Shown here: positions 34,377-46,312 of the stretch, in pieces
How the letters are laid out: every line of letters starts with the position of its first letter
How positions within the stretch are numbered: the stretch's first letter is position 1
Assembly (NCBI RefSeq): GCF_963855985.1
Contig: NC_087118.1
Location: forward strand, 10,002,501-10,066,500
Direction: 5' to 3'
DNA length: 64,000 nt
From: Ostrinia nubilalis
Taxonomy: Eukaryota; Arthropoda; Insecta; Lepidoptera; Crambidae
Notes under the pieces: model-generated
The model's input: only the letters and a program-made list of their open reading frames with translations
What the model was told of the DNA's origin: nothing
Database searches by the model: none
Translations under genes and position numbers: made by a program

Positions 34377-35357
34377 CCAGTCATCATCCCTATTCACGGA
34401 TGTACTGGACCTGGAAAGCAACCTTATATATCTAGTTATTATCTTTAAAAGTAGAAACAATCAACTTTCTTTAACTTTATAAATAAGAAAAACTTACTTA
34501 CTGTACATACATACATATGTGATGCAATAAATAAATGAATATGAATATGAAACAGATAATTACCATATTGAATACGTGGACTTACGACATTGAATCTGGA
34601 CATAAAACGCCGTCTTTAGGCATAAAAACCATTTTCAAATACGAGAGAGTTTTACGTCCTGGCTTAAAAAAATGTATGGTTGATACATCTTAGCAAAAAT
34701 ACCAAAAACAAGCGTTCGGTTTTTACACTGTTTATAAGGTATTTATTTATCTTTTAGGCTATAGTTTTTTGGGGCGTATAAACATTTTTTTAGCGAATTT
34801 CAATATTTCGAATATACAGCTCGATAGAGAAAAAAATTCTGATTAAAATGGTATATACAGGGTGTCCCGTAATGTAACGTCAAGCCGGAACTGGGTGTTG
34901 AGGCAAGTTGTGCTGGTTATCAGAAAAATATATAAAAAAATCTATGTGGCATATTTTCAAAATAATAGGCATTTAAAAAAAATCTAAAAATTCTACTCCC
35001 GGTGACGGTCTTTTTACTCGTGTTGCCACAAATCTTCACTTTTTCCAAATTTTTTTTTGTTATGTAACCCTGAATAATGCTTCTCTAAATTGTTATCAAA
35101 ATTACAAAACCAGCTGCTCCAGCTTGGATGAAAAAAATACATTATTCCCAAAAAAATTTTCAAAATAAAAATTTTGCATAGTTTAAACTGACTATACTGA
35201 AAAAAAAATGTACTACGCGAGTGTGGCAAGTGACATCATAATTTGGCGCATTTAGTAAGGATTCCAAAATGGTATAACACTTGGTAAATTTTTGCTCTAA
35301 TTGTCGACAATTTTTGGTTTTTTGGAAATAGTCCCGTTTTTAACTTTATCTACCTTG

Positions 35358-35885
35358 TGTAATGATTTTAGAATTTATATTGTATTTTATACGATTATTG
35401 GTTACTTTTAAATAGTTATCGCAACAATTTTAGTATTTTTATTGTATTTTAGAAGAACCCAAAAACCCATTATTAAATTAAAATACTTTATTTGATTACT
35501 TCCTAGGCATTTTGCAGACATTAGAATGATTTTAGAATTTATTGTGTATTACATCCAATTATTTCATATTTATTATTTAATTTAATTATTTTAGATTTTT
35601 ATTGTATACATTTTAGTATTTTAAAAATTAAAAAACAGCTAATTATGAAATAAGTATTGCATTTGACTAGTTCCGGGGCATGCCGTCGATAAGTCGTTTT
35701 GAACCGGTCGACTTTCACTCATGGAAGGGGAAGTTACCTTATCGCTGGCATGCCGCTGGACAGTCAGTTCGATTTGAGCGTTCAAAGCAAGAGGTACTAT
35801 TAAGATGACGTCATAATGTCGGAATTGTGTAAATCAGTGGTGCTGAAATACAAGTTAGAACAACCTACAAGAGTGTTTCATTTCA
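35358..35885 (+). repeat. left LTR of the 35.4-43.6 kb element
   Basis: 528 bp; differs from the right LTR only by small changes such as three extra bases (AAAAACAGC against AAACAGC) near 35632. Confidence 0.88.
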
Positions 35886-36026
35886 ACTCAGAAGTGGTAC
35901 GTGATCTACAGCTCATAAGGTACGTTTTTATTTATTTGGTTAAAAAGTAATTGATTTTAAAAGTTCAAGTAGAAAAACGTATGAATATTTCGTTTAATGC
36001 ATGAAATAGTTATTTTTAAAACAAGG

Positions 36027-36253
36027 CTAGACGCGCCTTCAGTTTATCAGGCTAGATGCGCCTTAGACTATGACTAAGACTATGACTATGACTATGACCA
36101 TGACTATGACCATGACTAAGACTTAGTATAACGATGCTAGACGCGCCTCCAGTTTATTAAGCTGGATGCACCTTAGACTATGACTATGACTTAGTATAAC
36201 GAGGCTAGACGTGCCTCCAGTTTATCAGGCTAGATGCGCCATTGACTATGACT
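36027..36253 (+). repeat. minisatellite, first block
   Basis: Degenerate tandem units of about 70 bp containing GGCTAGACGCGCCTCCAG, TTTATCAGGCTAGATGCGCC, then (GACTAT)n and CTTAGTATAACGA. The array resumes after the LINE at 38445. Confidence 0.82.
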
Positions 36254-37663
36254 GATATCTGGGGCATCTCTGTCAAGATAGTCAAACACATTATTGATAT
36301 AATTTCCCCACAGTTAGCGATAATATTCAATAATTGCATAGAGAAGGGAATCTTCCCCGACCTCATGAAACATAGTAGACTAATGCCATTATTTAAGTCT
36401 GGTAGCAAAACCGACCCTGGCAATTATAGACCCATTTCTATCTTGCCCGCTCTGAGCAAGATTTTTGAAAAAATCATACAGGAGCAACTTATGATTCACT
36501 TTGGCTCTAATAAACTATTTCATAGTGAACAATATGGTTTCACCAAGGGTCGTTCCACCACCGATGCTGGGGTTGCACTACTTAAACATATCTTCGAGGC
36601 TTGGGAGAATTCTCAAAATGCACTAGGGGTCTTCTGTGATCTCTCAAAAGCTTTTGACTGCGTAGAACATCAAACGCTAATTCGCAAACTGCACTATTAT
36701 GGGGTAAAGGACTCGGCTTTGGATTTGATACAATCCTATTTAAACTTTAGAGTTCAAAAAGTTGACATAAATGGTGTTTTGTCTTCTGGGTCACCTGTGA
36801 AAATGGGAGTTCCGCAGGGGTCCATTCTGGGTCCATTCTTGTTTCTTATATACATTAATGATCTACCATATTTTGTTAAGGACTCTTGCGAAATCGTGTT
36901 ATTTGCTGATGACACATCTTTGATTTTTAATATCGATAGAAGTAAAAATAACTTTGACGATGTAAATAATGCACTAACAAGAGTTTTAAGTTGGTTCACT
37001 ACAAATAATTTACAACTCAATGCAAAGAAAACAAAATGTATAAAATTCTCTTTGCCTAACGTAAAAACAGTTAGTACACAAATAGAACTTAATAATAATG
37101 CAATCGATCTGGTAGACTCTACTGTATTTCTGGGAATTACCCTGGATTCAAAACTCCAGTGGGGCCCCCATATAGAAACTCTGGCGGGAAAGCTCAGCTC
37201 AGCGGCTTTTGCAATAAAAAGGATACGGTCATTAACCGATGTTTCAACAGCTCGCTTAGTCTACTTTAGCTACTTTCATAGCCTAATGTCATATGGAATC
37301 ATGCTATGGGGCAAAGCTGCGGATTTTGAAACAATATTTATTTTGCAAAAACGTGCGATAAGATACTTGTATAAAATGAAAGCAAGAGCATCCCTTAGAG
37401 AATTGTTTAAAGAAATTGGCATTCTCACGGCCGCTTCACAATACATCTTAAACTGTATTCTATTTATTCAAAAAAATATTACTGAATTCAAAAAGAAAAG
37501 TGATATTCACCAAATTAACACTAGAAATAAAAATAAATTGGCTATACCCGCTTTTAGACTTAATAAAGTGTTTGCCACTTTTATGGGACAAGGTATCCAT
37601 TTTTATAACAAAGTCCCTGATAAATATAAAGAGCTACCGTATAATAAATTTAAAGATACCTAG
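36254..37663 (+). pseudogene. LINE reverse transcriptase
   Basis: The open frame (its apparent ATG at 36242 lies in satellite sequence) encodes RT from just before the fingers: FPDLMKHSRLMPLFKSG, NYRPISILPALSKIFE, ALGVFCDLSKAFDCVEH, MGVPQGSILGPFLFLIY and the catalytic FADD near 36905, then thumb region LVYFSYFHSLMSYGIMLWG. The frame is uninterrupted to a stop at 37661-37663, so the copy is fairly young, but the endonuclease and ORF1 are missing through 5' truncation. The clade is Jockey-like by motif and tail. Confidence 0.9.
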
Positions 37664-38444
37664 TTAAAGATCACATGCTTAAAAAAGCCTATTATACAAC
37701 TCGAGATTTTCTTAATGATAAGTCATCCTGGGAGTAGGATTATGGTCCTCTCATGCTCGCACTAAAAAGAATTAAAATGAAAAGTAATGTTTAAACTAAT
37801 AATAATTTCTCAAATGTTATAGTGTCATGCTTCTCAATCTGGACTGTTACTTAGCTTTATTATTAGTTTTTTTTTAAAGAGATAACTTGGAATTGTCATT
37901 CTCACTAAAATGTCTCTGGGGTGGTGGCGTAGTGAGGCGGGTCGTTACATTCCCTCTAATATGGTCGAGTGAAGCGATGGCTGGTTCACTCGTCATGTCT
38001 GTGAACAGGCGCTGCTTTCGGGGACTGGTCAATCCAAGTTATTCCAATTTATGTATGCAAGTCATTTCTACTAGTATCTTAATATGTAAGTCTAGATATT
38101 AGCACGTCACTACCTTGTTTAATATACCACGCAATCTTGTATACCCATTCTTATAAGATACACCATACAAGAATGCATGGTAAATTCAGTGAACTGCTCC
38201 TGAATCGAATGTACCTACTACTACTATTTCTATTTATTTATATTATCCGGCAGACAGTGGTGACTGAGTTTGTTGCGGCGCTTCTTCTCAGCACTTGCCA
38301 AATGTTGGTCTCGAAGCGCTGGTAGGGCAAAAAGATTATGAGACATGTAGAGGCTCCTTAAGAGCAAAATGACGATTTGTAAGAACTATTTATTAGTCCA
38401 AACAAATAAAGAAATTTTGACTTTTTTTGACTTTTGACTTTTGA
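36254..38444 (+). mobile_element. 5'-truncated LINE (Jockey-like) inserted in the minisatellite
   Basis: It starts in the RT coding region and has a 3' UTR with GCGCTTCTTCTCAGCACTTGCC, common in moth Jockey-type LINEs, and a tail of repeated TTTTGAC that merges with the GAC-containing satellite. A shorter copy of its last 100 bp is at 38781-38888. Confidence 0.85.
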
Positions 38445-38780
38445 CTAAGTATGAGAGACTGGACGCGCCTCCAGTTTATTAGGCTAGATGCGCCTTAGAC
38501 TATGACTATGACTATGACCATGACTATGACCATGACTATGACTGTGACTGACTTAGTATATCGAGGCTAGACGCGCCTCCAGTTTATTAGGCTAGATGCG
38601 CCTTAGACTAGATGCGCCTTAGACTATGACTATGACCATGACTGTGACTGACTTAGTATATCGAGGCTCGATGCGCCTCCAGTTTATTAGGCTAGATGCG
38701 CCTTGGACTATGACTTAGTAAAACGAGGCTAGACGTGCCTCCAGTTTATCAGACTAGATGCGCCATTGACTATGACTAAG
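38445..38780 (+). repeat. minisatellite, second block
   Basis: About four more units of the same GGCTAGACGCGCCTCC / GACTATGAC repeat, with some internal duplications such as CTAGATGCGCCTTAGA twice near 38590. Confidence 0.82.
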
Positions 38781-38888
38781 TATGAGACATGTAGAGGTTC
38801 CTTAAGAACAAAATATTCGACCATTTGTAAGTACTATTAATTAGTCTAAACGAATGAAGATATTTTGACTTTTGACTTTGACTTTGAC
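38781..38888 (+). mobile_element. very short 3' fragment of the same LINE family
   Basis: TATGAGACATGTAGAGG through TTAGTCTAAACGAATGAA and a TTTTGAC tail match the last 110 bp of the LINE at 38335-38444 at about 85 percent by eye. It is a second, independently truncated insertion in the same minisatellite. Confidence 0.75.
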
Positions 38889-39110
38889 TATAACTATGAC
38901 TATGACCATGACTATGACTTAGTATAACGAGGCTAGACATTCCTCTAGTTTATCAGGCTAGATGCGCTTTTGAATATGACTAAATATAACGAGGCTAGAC
39001 ACGCCTCCAGTTTATTAGGCTAGACGTGCCTTGGACTATGACTATGACTTAGTATGACGAGGCTAGACGTGCCTCCAGTTTACCAGGCTAGATGCGCCTT
39101 AAGGGCCCCA
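38889..39110 (+). repeat. minisatellite, third block
   Basis: Three further units ending GGCTAGATGCGCCTTAAG at 39104, after which the satellite stops. Confidence 0.8.
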
Positions 39111-42100
39111 TTGTTTAGGATGTCTCTAGAATAAAAAGCCTTCTATTGCTGACATAACAAGGAAGCCGTCCAGTTGTCACATGAGTTGTGTGTGTAGGTC
39201 GCACTGAATAAAATAGAAATATAAATACAAAATCTTTATTTGTGATGCATAAATATAATAGAAACATGTCACAATGGTATTTTACTACACTTTGCTCAGG
39301 GAGCATAATATTAATTGTCAAACAAAAGATTTTTTTAGATTTATTTTTGAGATTTAGATTTTTGGAAAAGAAATGAATCAAACTTTTGCTTAATATAACA
39401 TGAACATAGCTTCCATATGATGTTGAGTTGATGCTGGTCAGACACAGTTTATTTCGTCGAGTACTTTATTTCACAGTTGAGTACAACGACGACTGAAGAT
39501 GGAGCTCGTATACCGTCAGCTGACGATGAAATAAGCGTGCTAAGCGGAAGAAGTTGTCGTCGTCGTCCAGTAAGAAGGCGCCACCACGATCGTCTTCTAT
39601 GGGGCCAAGGTTGAAGAAAAATACGCGAAGGAGCTCATCTTCTTCCAGCTCTACTGAAAGAGCAGTGCCACATGTGGTTCGTAAAATTTCTGATAGACTC
39701 TAGTGAAGAAAAGTATTTTTTTCATTGGTAGTCTTTTTTATTGCGCACACATTATTGAATATTACGCATACCTACAGTAAAATGGGAATATTAGCTTATG
39801 TAGTAAATCTTTAATAGTAATAATTAAAATAATAAATTATTCGATTATAATGTATAAAGGAACGTTAAAGTAAATGTGCTAAAAAATACATTTGAAAGAA
39901 AATATTTTTACACAAGTAAAGTGAATTAATTAATGATTCGTTTATTTTAAAATTGTCATCGGTTCGGACTTTCGGTAGGTACTTTTGCCAAGTACAATAT
40001 CTTGTCTATCTATAATTCCACTTCAAAAATATATTTCGAATTATTCTGACCTCTGATTACATTAGTCTGACCTAGATAGGACCTGTTTCTAGGTGAAGTA
40101 AGGTTTTTCTTCTAATTTAGTTTTCTCAAAGAACTAAATCAGTTAAAAGAACTAAATCAGTTAGCGACTTCAAATAAACACAATATTATTATTACTGTAA
40201 GAAGTCATAAAAAAAGTCATGCAATTTGTAACTATAAAAAGAACTTAATACCTGTACCAAGGTTTCATAGATAGGTTATGTTAAGTTAGGGTCACTTTTC
40301 ATTTTTTGGTAGAGCAAAAGATATGAAACGTCAAGGTTCCATAAGAGCAGAAGTTTAAAGTTTTTCTTTTAGTAGTCTTACATTTTTTTATGACAATTTT
40401 GTGAGCGCTATTATAATAGCTAATGCAAATAAGAGAATTTTGTCTTTAACTTAGACATTGCAAAAGTTAATTGGCTTGGCTAAGAACTACGGACGTCTGT
40501 TAGAGGAAATTTTTAATCCTACTACTTGAAAGGATGAACAGTTTACGTAATTATTTTAATGACAGAAAAAAGAAATATGAGACTGTTTTGGTAAATGAAA
40601 ATTCCTTTTAAATGTTGGTAGTGAGTGCACTTGTTGACGCAAAACCGATGCTGAAACTAAGTATAGTTTGGCGGATCATTTCAATATCAATTCCAATTGT
40701 AAAAGTTGTGGTCAATCATCAGTCATACCTCTGTGTTTAGAGCGAACATAAACAAAAATGTTGATGAGATTGACGCTGTTATAGAAGTGTTAGTGATTGA
40801 TGATGCATAGCAGACTTCACTGACAATAGACGATTTGACACCATTCCCCATGAAATGACCTGTAAATTACCGTTTTTGATCGCATTGTAATTAAGAAAAG
40901 TAGTTTGATTAAATTCACAAAATAGTGACGTCACTTGCTTGTCGTGCCATACAAAATCTATGGGAGTTTGATTTAACAGTTTTTAAAAGTACGTCAATTG
41001 ACTGGTGGTGTCAACACGTCTATTGGTCAAAACTTCACGTAACTGCAATTTCTCACGGTTTGGAATACTGACATTCTATAAAATTCCTGGCCAGAATATT
41101 TTCGAGAGCCACGAAGATGACGGACACAGGTGAATACCAGTTATTTCTAATTTTACAGAGGATAGTTTCTGGCTTTTAGAGTTGCCTTTCGATTTAAATG
41201 TTTTGAATAACTTGACACCTGGCGAGCTTAAGGCCGTGGGTTCGATTCCCGCCTTAGGCGGTTCTATATTATCAAGTGATAAAAAAATATATACAGGGGA
41301 TGTTTAGATAAACTAATATTTTATAATGCGAATAGCTTTCCGCCGAGGGTTCGCCCGCGTGGAATTTTGTTTGTCACAGTTGTTTGTTTTGTATGTCCTT
41401 CCCCGGGACTCAATCTCTATGCCAAATTTCATCAAAATCGGTTCAGTGGTTTAAGAGTGAAAGAAAGTATACAGAGTTACTTTCGCATTTATAATATTAA
41501 TATATAAATTAAACTGGGGGCCAAGTACCGGGTGTTTAAAAGAGCCTTTTTTTAATTCACAACGCCAAAGGTGAAATCGTTTTTAGTAATTTGTCGCCTA
41601 GTCCAATAACACTTAAAGCAAATGTTTTAATAGCTACTTCAATGCTTTTTGGAGCATGTCCAATATGTCATGTAAATCGAATTGTAAAAGACCCCTCAGC
41701 TATGGATACTCTCGATAGAGCTGATATTATGACTAAGCCCGGACTTAGTTCCGACACGTTCTGGTTAGTTAGATAAGCTGTATACTCTTTTGTGAAATTA
41801 TCGCGATTGTATTGCTATAAATCTGACTGAGATAGGACGTAGGTACACGTGCAGTCTTTGATGTCAGGATGAAAAATAATGTACAAATACCACCATTACC
41901 TACCACTTATCTCATTACAAAAGGGAAAAGGGTTCAGAAATCCATAGATGACTAACTTGATCCATAGCTGCTTATCAATATTATTCAGGACTCTTAAATC
42001 ATATTTAGGTCAGATCTTGATGATAAAGAGAAAAGTCTTTAATGTTCTGTAGCAGTCACTTACTTTAGTCGATGAAAGACAACTTCCATGAGTTGGAGAC

Positions 42101-43103
42101 ACTAGCTGTGGTGTGTGTGCTAAAAAAAAGGTGTATTTATCTTTTAGGACTTAAAAGTTTTTACCGGTTATGCTGCCTTAAGAACCACGTTAAAAAAAAG
42201 AGAAAAAAAAAATAGTTCCGCGAATAGTCCAAATACCAAAATTTAGTCATAGAATCTGACGACAACCCATCCAAACATCATAATTTCTTCAAATAGCAGA
42301 TACAGTAAGGTTGATACCAAATTATTTTTAGTGGTCCCACGTACAGCTAGATGGCAAATATGTTGCGCTAATCGTGATGAAATTGAGCATCACAGACATT
42401 CAGAAACACATAATATAAGAACACTGTAATTGTACCTATTGGTTTCAAAAACTTGGAAAATTTGTAGAGAAGAAAATTATGTTAAGGCCTTAGAAATACA
42501 TAATTCTGACGAAAGTACCTTTAGTGTAATCATAAATCGTGACCATAATTCATTATTTGCCAGATTACGGTTACAAATGGATATAATTGGATATAATATT
42601 AACGTTTTGACATGTTCTTATAAACTTACTAACTTTCACATGGCAGTCATGGCAAGATACACTGTAATTAAATTGATTATGTACTAACATTTAATGGACG
42701 TGTATTTATGTGAAATAAAAATTTAGATTTAAAAAGAGAAGTTTCCAATATAATATTCGATATGAGAAGTTTTGAGAAAATTATAAAGTAAAACGATTAA
42801 TATCTAAATTTCATGCAAATATCCGTTATTGGTTATAAAATAAGTCATTACGAATAATATAGATCAGGTGAAAATGTATAAGTACTTACCTACAAGATAA
42901 CATTTGTTACTGGTTTAATATGAAAAATATAGTTTCTAAAATGCATTATTAATGTTAAAACACTTGTTAACAAGTTGTCATAGAATTGTTTATCATTCTA
43001 CTATATATGCTCCACATTGTTTTGAAAAGTAATATTAATGATTTTAGAATAAATCCTTATTAGACGTGAATGCCGGGAGGCATCACGGTGTCGGATGGCC
43101 GAA
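39111..43103. other. interior of the LTR element, unassigned
   Basis: Apart from a Helitron-like unit at 41332-41506 I recognize nothing coding. A B-box-like GGGTTCGATTCCCGCC lies near 41240, perhaps a SINE remnant. The last 40 bp before the LTR (GCCGGGAGGCATCACGG near 43071) may include the polypurine tract. Confidence 0.45.
41332..41506 (-). mobile_element. Helitron-like element, degraded
   Basis: Minus strand: starts in TATTATAAATGCGAAAGTAA, contains CAAATTTCATCAAAATCGGT in the opposite sense, and ends GGCGGAAAGCTAT, where CTAG has decayed to CTAT. Same class as 2502-2697. Confidence 0.55.
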
Positions 43104-43628
43104 TGTAATGATTTTAGAATTTATATTGTATTTTATACGATTATTGGTTACTTTTAAATAGTTATCGCAACAATTTTAGTATTTTTATTGTATTTTAGAA
43201 GAACCCAAAAACCCATTATTAAATTAAAATACTTTATTTGATTACTTCCTAGGCATTTTGCAGACATTAGAATGATTTTAGAATTTATTGTGTATTACAT
43301 CCAATTATTTCATATTTATTATTTAATTTAATTATTTTAGATTTTTATTGTATACATTTTAGTATTTTAAAAATTAAACAGCTAATTATGAAATAAGTAT
43401 TGCATTTGACTAGTTCCGGGGCATGCCGTCGATAAGTCGTTTTGAACCGGTCGACTTTCACTCATGGAAGGGGAAGTTACCTTATCGCTGGCATGCCGCT
43501 GGACAGTCAGTTCGATTTGAGCGTTCAAAGCAAGAGGTACTATTAAGATGACGTCATAATGTCGGAATTGTGTAAATCAGTGGTGCTGAAATACAAGTTA
43601 GAACAACCTACAAGAGTGTTTCATTTCA
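43104..43628 (+). repeat. right LTR of the 35.4-43.6 kb element
   Basis: 525 bp, near-identical to the left LTR, followed by CTTG. Confidence 0.88.
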
Positions 43629-43667
43629 CTTGGTTAAAAATTATTTTTCTAATGTGGCCAAAATTCA

Positions 43668-43754
43668 AGTTTCTGTGACTGACTACCGTACAGTCAGTCA
43701 CAGAAACTTTTGTCACCATGACAGTAATTAGTAGTTGACATACTGTGACAAAAG
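43668..43754. repeat. two adjacent hairpins
   Basis: AGTTTCTGTGACTGACT (43668-43684) pairs perfectly with 43692-43708 across a 7-nt loop. A second hairpin pairs CTTTTGTCA (43706 on) with TGACAAAAG ending near 43754. They sit at the inner edge of the long terminal repeat. Confidence 0.8.
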
Positions 43755-43801
43755 TCACCCGTGCGCGCGCGCCTTTACTACCTGCTCTGCCTGCACTTGT
43801 A

Positions 43802-45471
43802 CTTGGTAACAGGGATAAAAGGATATGAAGTTTCGGTTATGGATACGGTTACGGATATTAAAATAATATTATACCGGTTTCGGTTACGGTCACGGATATG
43901 AAATCATTTCAGATTATCCGAAAGTTTCGGATAATTTCGGTTACGGAATTATTAGAATTTCAAAAATATAGGTATAATACAAATAGCAAGATGCTGCGTG
44001 AGCGTGACCCACATAGCTACTTTATGTACCAACCTCAGATCATAGAAGGGAATAGATGTGAAACGGGGGCGTGGCGCGTGTCTCCGCGATATGCCCAGAA
44101 ACGAACATCGGCCGCGTAGCTAGGTTAGTCGCGATTCAGTCGTACTAAGGAAATGTTCTCCGATATTTTGGATAATGCGTCGTTACGTGCAATAAAACAA
44201 GTGAAACAAAGAACTACAGGAACAATGGAGTCATTTACTACATGTAAGTATTGCAAATCCATTGGTATTTTGCTTATAAATAAAAAAAACTAAACATTTT
44301 TACGAACGAATTCAGTGCCGTAACAGTTACTGCGATATCGAAATCAGTGGTGATAAAAATTCTAACACACTTGTACATTGACGATTTAGTTAGCAACCAC
44401 TTTATGTCATGCTCAACTACTGCGCAATGTATTTAATTTCTTCCGATATCCACTGTCGTGTGAAAATACACAGTACCTACGGCCGCATGTGCCGGTCGTA
44501 ACATAGTGCCGTGCTCGTGTTCTAATGCGGTTTCCTATTATCGATAAATAGAAGTAAATTATAATTTTCTATTTTGTAATTTTAAATAAAAAAATGATGT
44601 GTTATTTGCGATTATAAGATTTTACAAAAAAAAATAATAACAGTAGAAGTAATTAGTAACCGTCAACTATGTAATTACTATAAGAGCTAGTTGAAAGCCT
44701 AATATAGGCATTATTTTTGATAAACATATGCGGTACGCAGATTGCCATAAATAAAAAGTAAATATGCGTGATAGTAGTTAATAATAACGTATAATAATAA
44801 AAAGGTTTTCATACATAAGCATTTTGTGAAATCAGTTTCGAGCCTTGCCCCTAGATTTAAAGTATCGATATCTTGTCGACTGCATTTTATCTTTGTTCTC
44901 TCACTAGCGTTTTCAAAGTGTGCGTCACGTCACGCGGCCATTGATTGGCCATAAGGCATGCCTTCTGGCCAATCACAGCACTTTTAAGCCGGTTGCACAT
45001 GTTGTCGTAGACTCTCAGTCGCTTTGTTTTTACACAGTTGAATGTGTGTGTGGGAGCTGTGGTGGGGGAAATCTGGGGACACTGGTTCTCGTTGTAGTTA
45101 CGCGCGACTTCATATCTATTCTCTTTCTATGATCTGAGGTACCAACTAAGACGACACCTATGTATGATAAAGATAAAACAGGCTGGCATATTAGATGGTG
45201 CCAGCGAATGCCAGACAAGTTAGTAACAAATATTAAGATTTAAGGTACAATTCCAAGACGGGCCGGCAGCGCGGCATTGCAGCTGCGGCGTGTATACTGC
45301 AGATTTCATAGAGTTTTACAGTTTGGAATTGTACCCTTAAACTCCGCCTTTATGCGAAACTATCCGTAACTTTTGAATCAGTTTCGGTTACGGTTATGGA
45401 TATTTTTTTATTTCGGATATCCGATTGTTTCGGTTACGGTTACGGATATCCATAACATCCCTGCTTGGTAA
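43802..45471. mobile_element. hAT-like element with perfect 8-bp target duplication CTTGGTAA
   Basis: The element 43810-45463 begins CAGGGATAAAAGGATATG and ends ATATCCATAACATCCCTG. CAGGG...CCCTG ends with the identical octamer CTTGGTAA at 43802-43809 and 45464-45471 are characteristic of hAT transposons. Subterminal repeats of GGTTACGG run at both ends (43845-43900, 45380-45445). No transposase; the middle is a nested element. Confidence 0.85.
44026..45146. mobile_element. MITE-like element nested in the hAT element, 8-bp target duplication GTACCAAC
   Basis: Element 44034-45138 starts CTCAGATCATAGAAGGGAATAG and ends with the inverse CTATTCTCTTTCTATGATCTGAG (one insertion different). GTACCAAC lies at 44026-44033 and 45139-45146. 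It is 1105 bp without recognizable coding sequence. The superfamily is unresolved; 8-bp duplications are made by hAT and P elements. Confidence 0.8.
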
Positions 45472-46312
45472 GATGGCCCTCTCCGTCCCGCTCATTCCTT
45501 TTAAAATGGCTTCTCCACCTCACCTAAGCCAGAAACTTGAATTTTGGGCACATTAGAATAATATTTTTAACCAAGGTAGATAAAGTTAAAAACGGGATTA
45601 TTTCCAATAAACAAAAATTGTCGACAATCACAGCAAGATTTTACAAAGTGTTATACCATTTTGGAATTCTTACTAAATGCGCCAAATTATGACGTCACTT
45701 GCCACACTCGCGTAGTACAATTTTTTTTCAGTACAGTCAGTTTAAACTAGGCAAAATTTTTATTTTGATATTTTTTTTGGGAATAATGTATTTTTTTCAT
45801 CCAAGTTGGAGCAGCTGGTTTTGTAATTTTGATAACAATTTAGAGAAGCATTATTCAGGGTTACATAACAAAAAAAAAATTGGAAAAAGTGAAGATTTGT
45901 GGCAACACGAGTAAAAAGACCGTACCCGGGAGTAGAATTTTTTGATTTTTTTTTAAATGCCTATTATTTTGACAAAATGCCATATAATATATTTTTTTTT
46001 ATATTTTTCTGATAACCAGCATAACTTGCCTCAACACCCAGTTCCGGCTTGACGTTACATTACGGGACACCCTGTATAACTCGATTTGGCCAAAATGGTT
46101 TATACGACAATTAAACCTGAAGGTGTCGGTATGTAATGTGACATTCTTGGTGCCGTTTATGTTATTCGAAAGTGGCAAGTGTTATAGAAAACGGACTATT
46201 ACTGCGCTGTATATTATGACTATTATCCCATAATGACAATATGACGCCATCTGTTGATTCTGAATGGTAGTACTGCGCACAATTCGATAGTACCGTCATC
46301 ATTTGCTTTGTG

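Larger units (their letters stand above)
35354..43632 (+). mobile_element. LTR retrotransposon with CTTG target duplication and no recognizable gag-pol
   Basis: Two direct repeats, 35358-35885 (528 bp) and 43104-43628 (525 bp), begin TGTAATGATTTTAG and end GTGTTTCATTTCA. CTTG flanks them at 35354-35357 and 43629-43632, and the opposite terminal repeat of the host element near 45570 gives the empty site. The 4-bp duplication suggests Ty3/gypsy or a relative. The 7.2-kb interior holds a minisatellite, two LINE fragments, a Helitron-like unit and long non-coding stretches. Confidence 0.88.
34854..46078. mobile_element. inner inverted-repeat transposon with about 540-bp terminal repeats
   Basis: The ends CAGGGTGTCCCGTAATG (from 34858, and inverted ending at 46074) open long terminal inverted repeats: 34858-35357 continuing at 43629-43670 on the left, and 46074 down to about 45530 on the right. 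TATA flanks both sides (34854-34857, 46075-46078), so the duplication is TA or TATA. The long CAGGG-starting repeats fit several cut-and-paste superfamilies; no transposase remains, as the interior is filled by an LTR element and a hAT element. Confidence 0.8.
33138..46131. mobile_element. outer inverted-repeat transposon of the nest, TA-flanked
   Basis: Ends: TCGATACCTTCAGGTT from 33140 and, on the other strand from 46129, CCGACACCTTCAGGTT; both continue AATTGTCGTATAAACCA (with one change), giving inverted repeats of about 36 bp. TA flanks both sides. The left BEL arm gives the pre-insertion sequence near 23395-23405. The element kept 1.7 kb on its left and only 55 bp on its right of the inner element 34858-46074. 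No transposase is recognizable in 33180-34850. Confidence 0.7.

Noticed and set aside
41591..42687. Two frames of 61 and 85 codons in the LTR element interior
   Set aside because: No recognizable motif and no partner; length is within chance for this composition.
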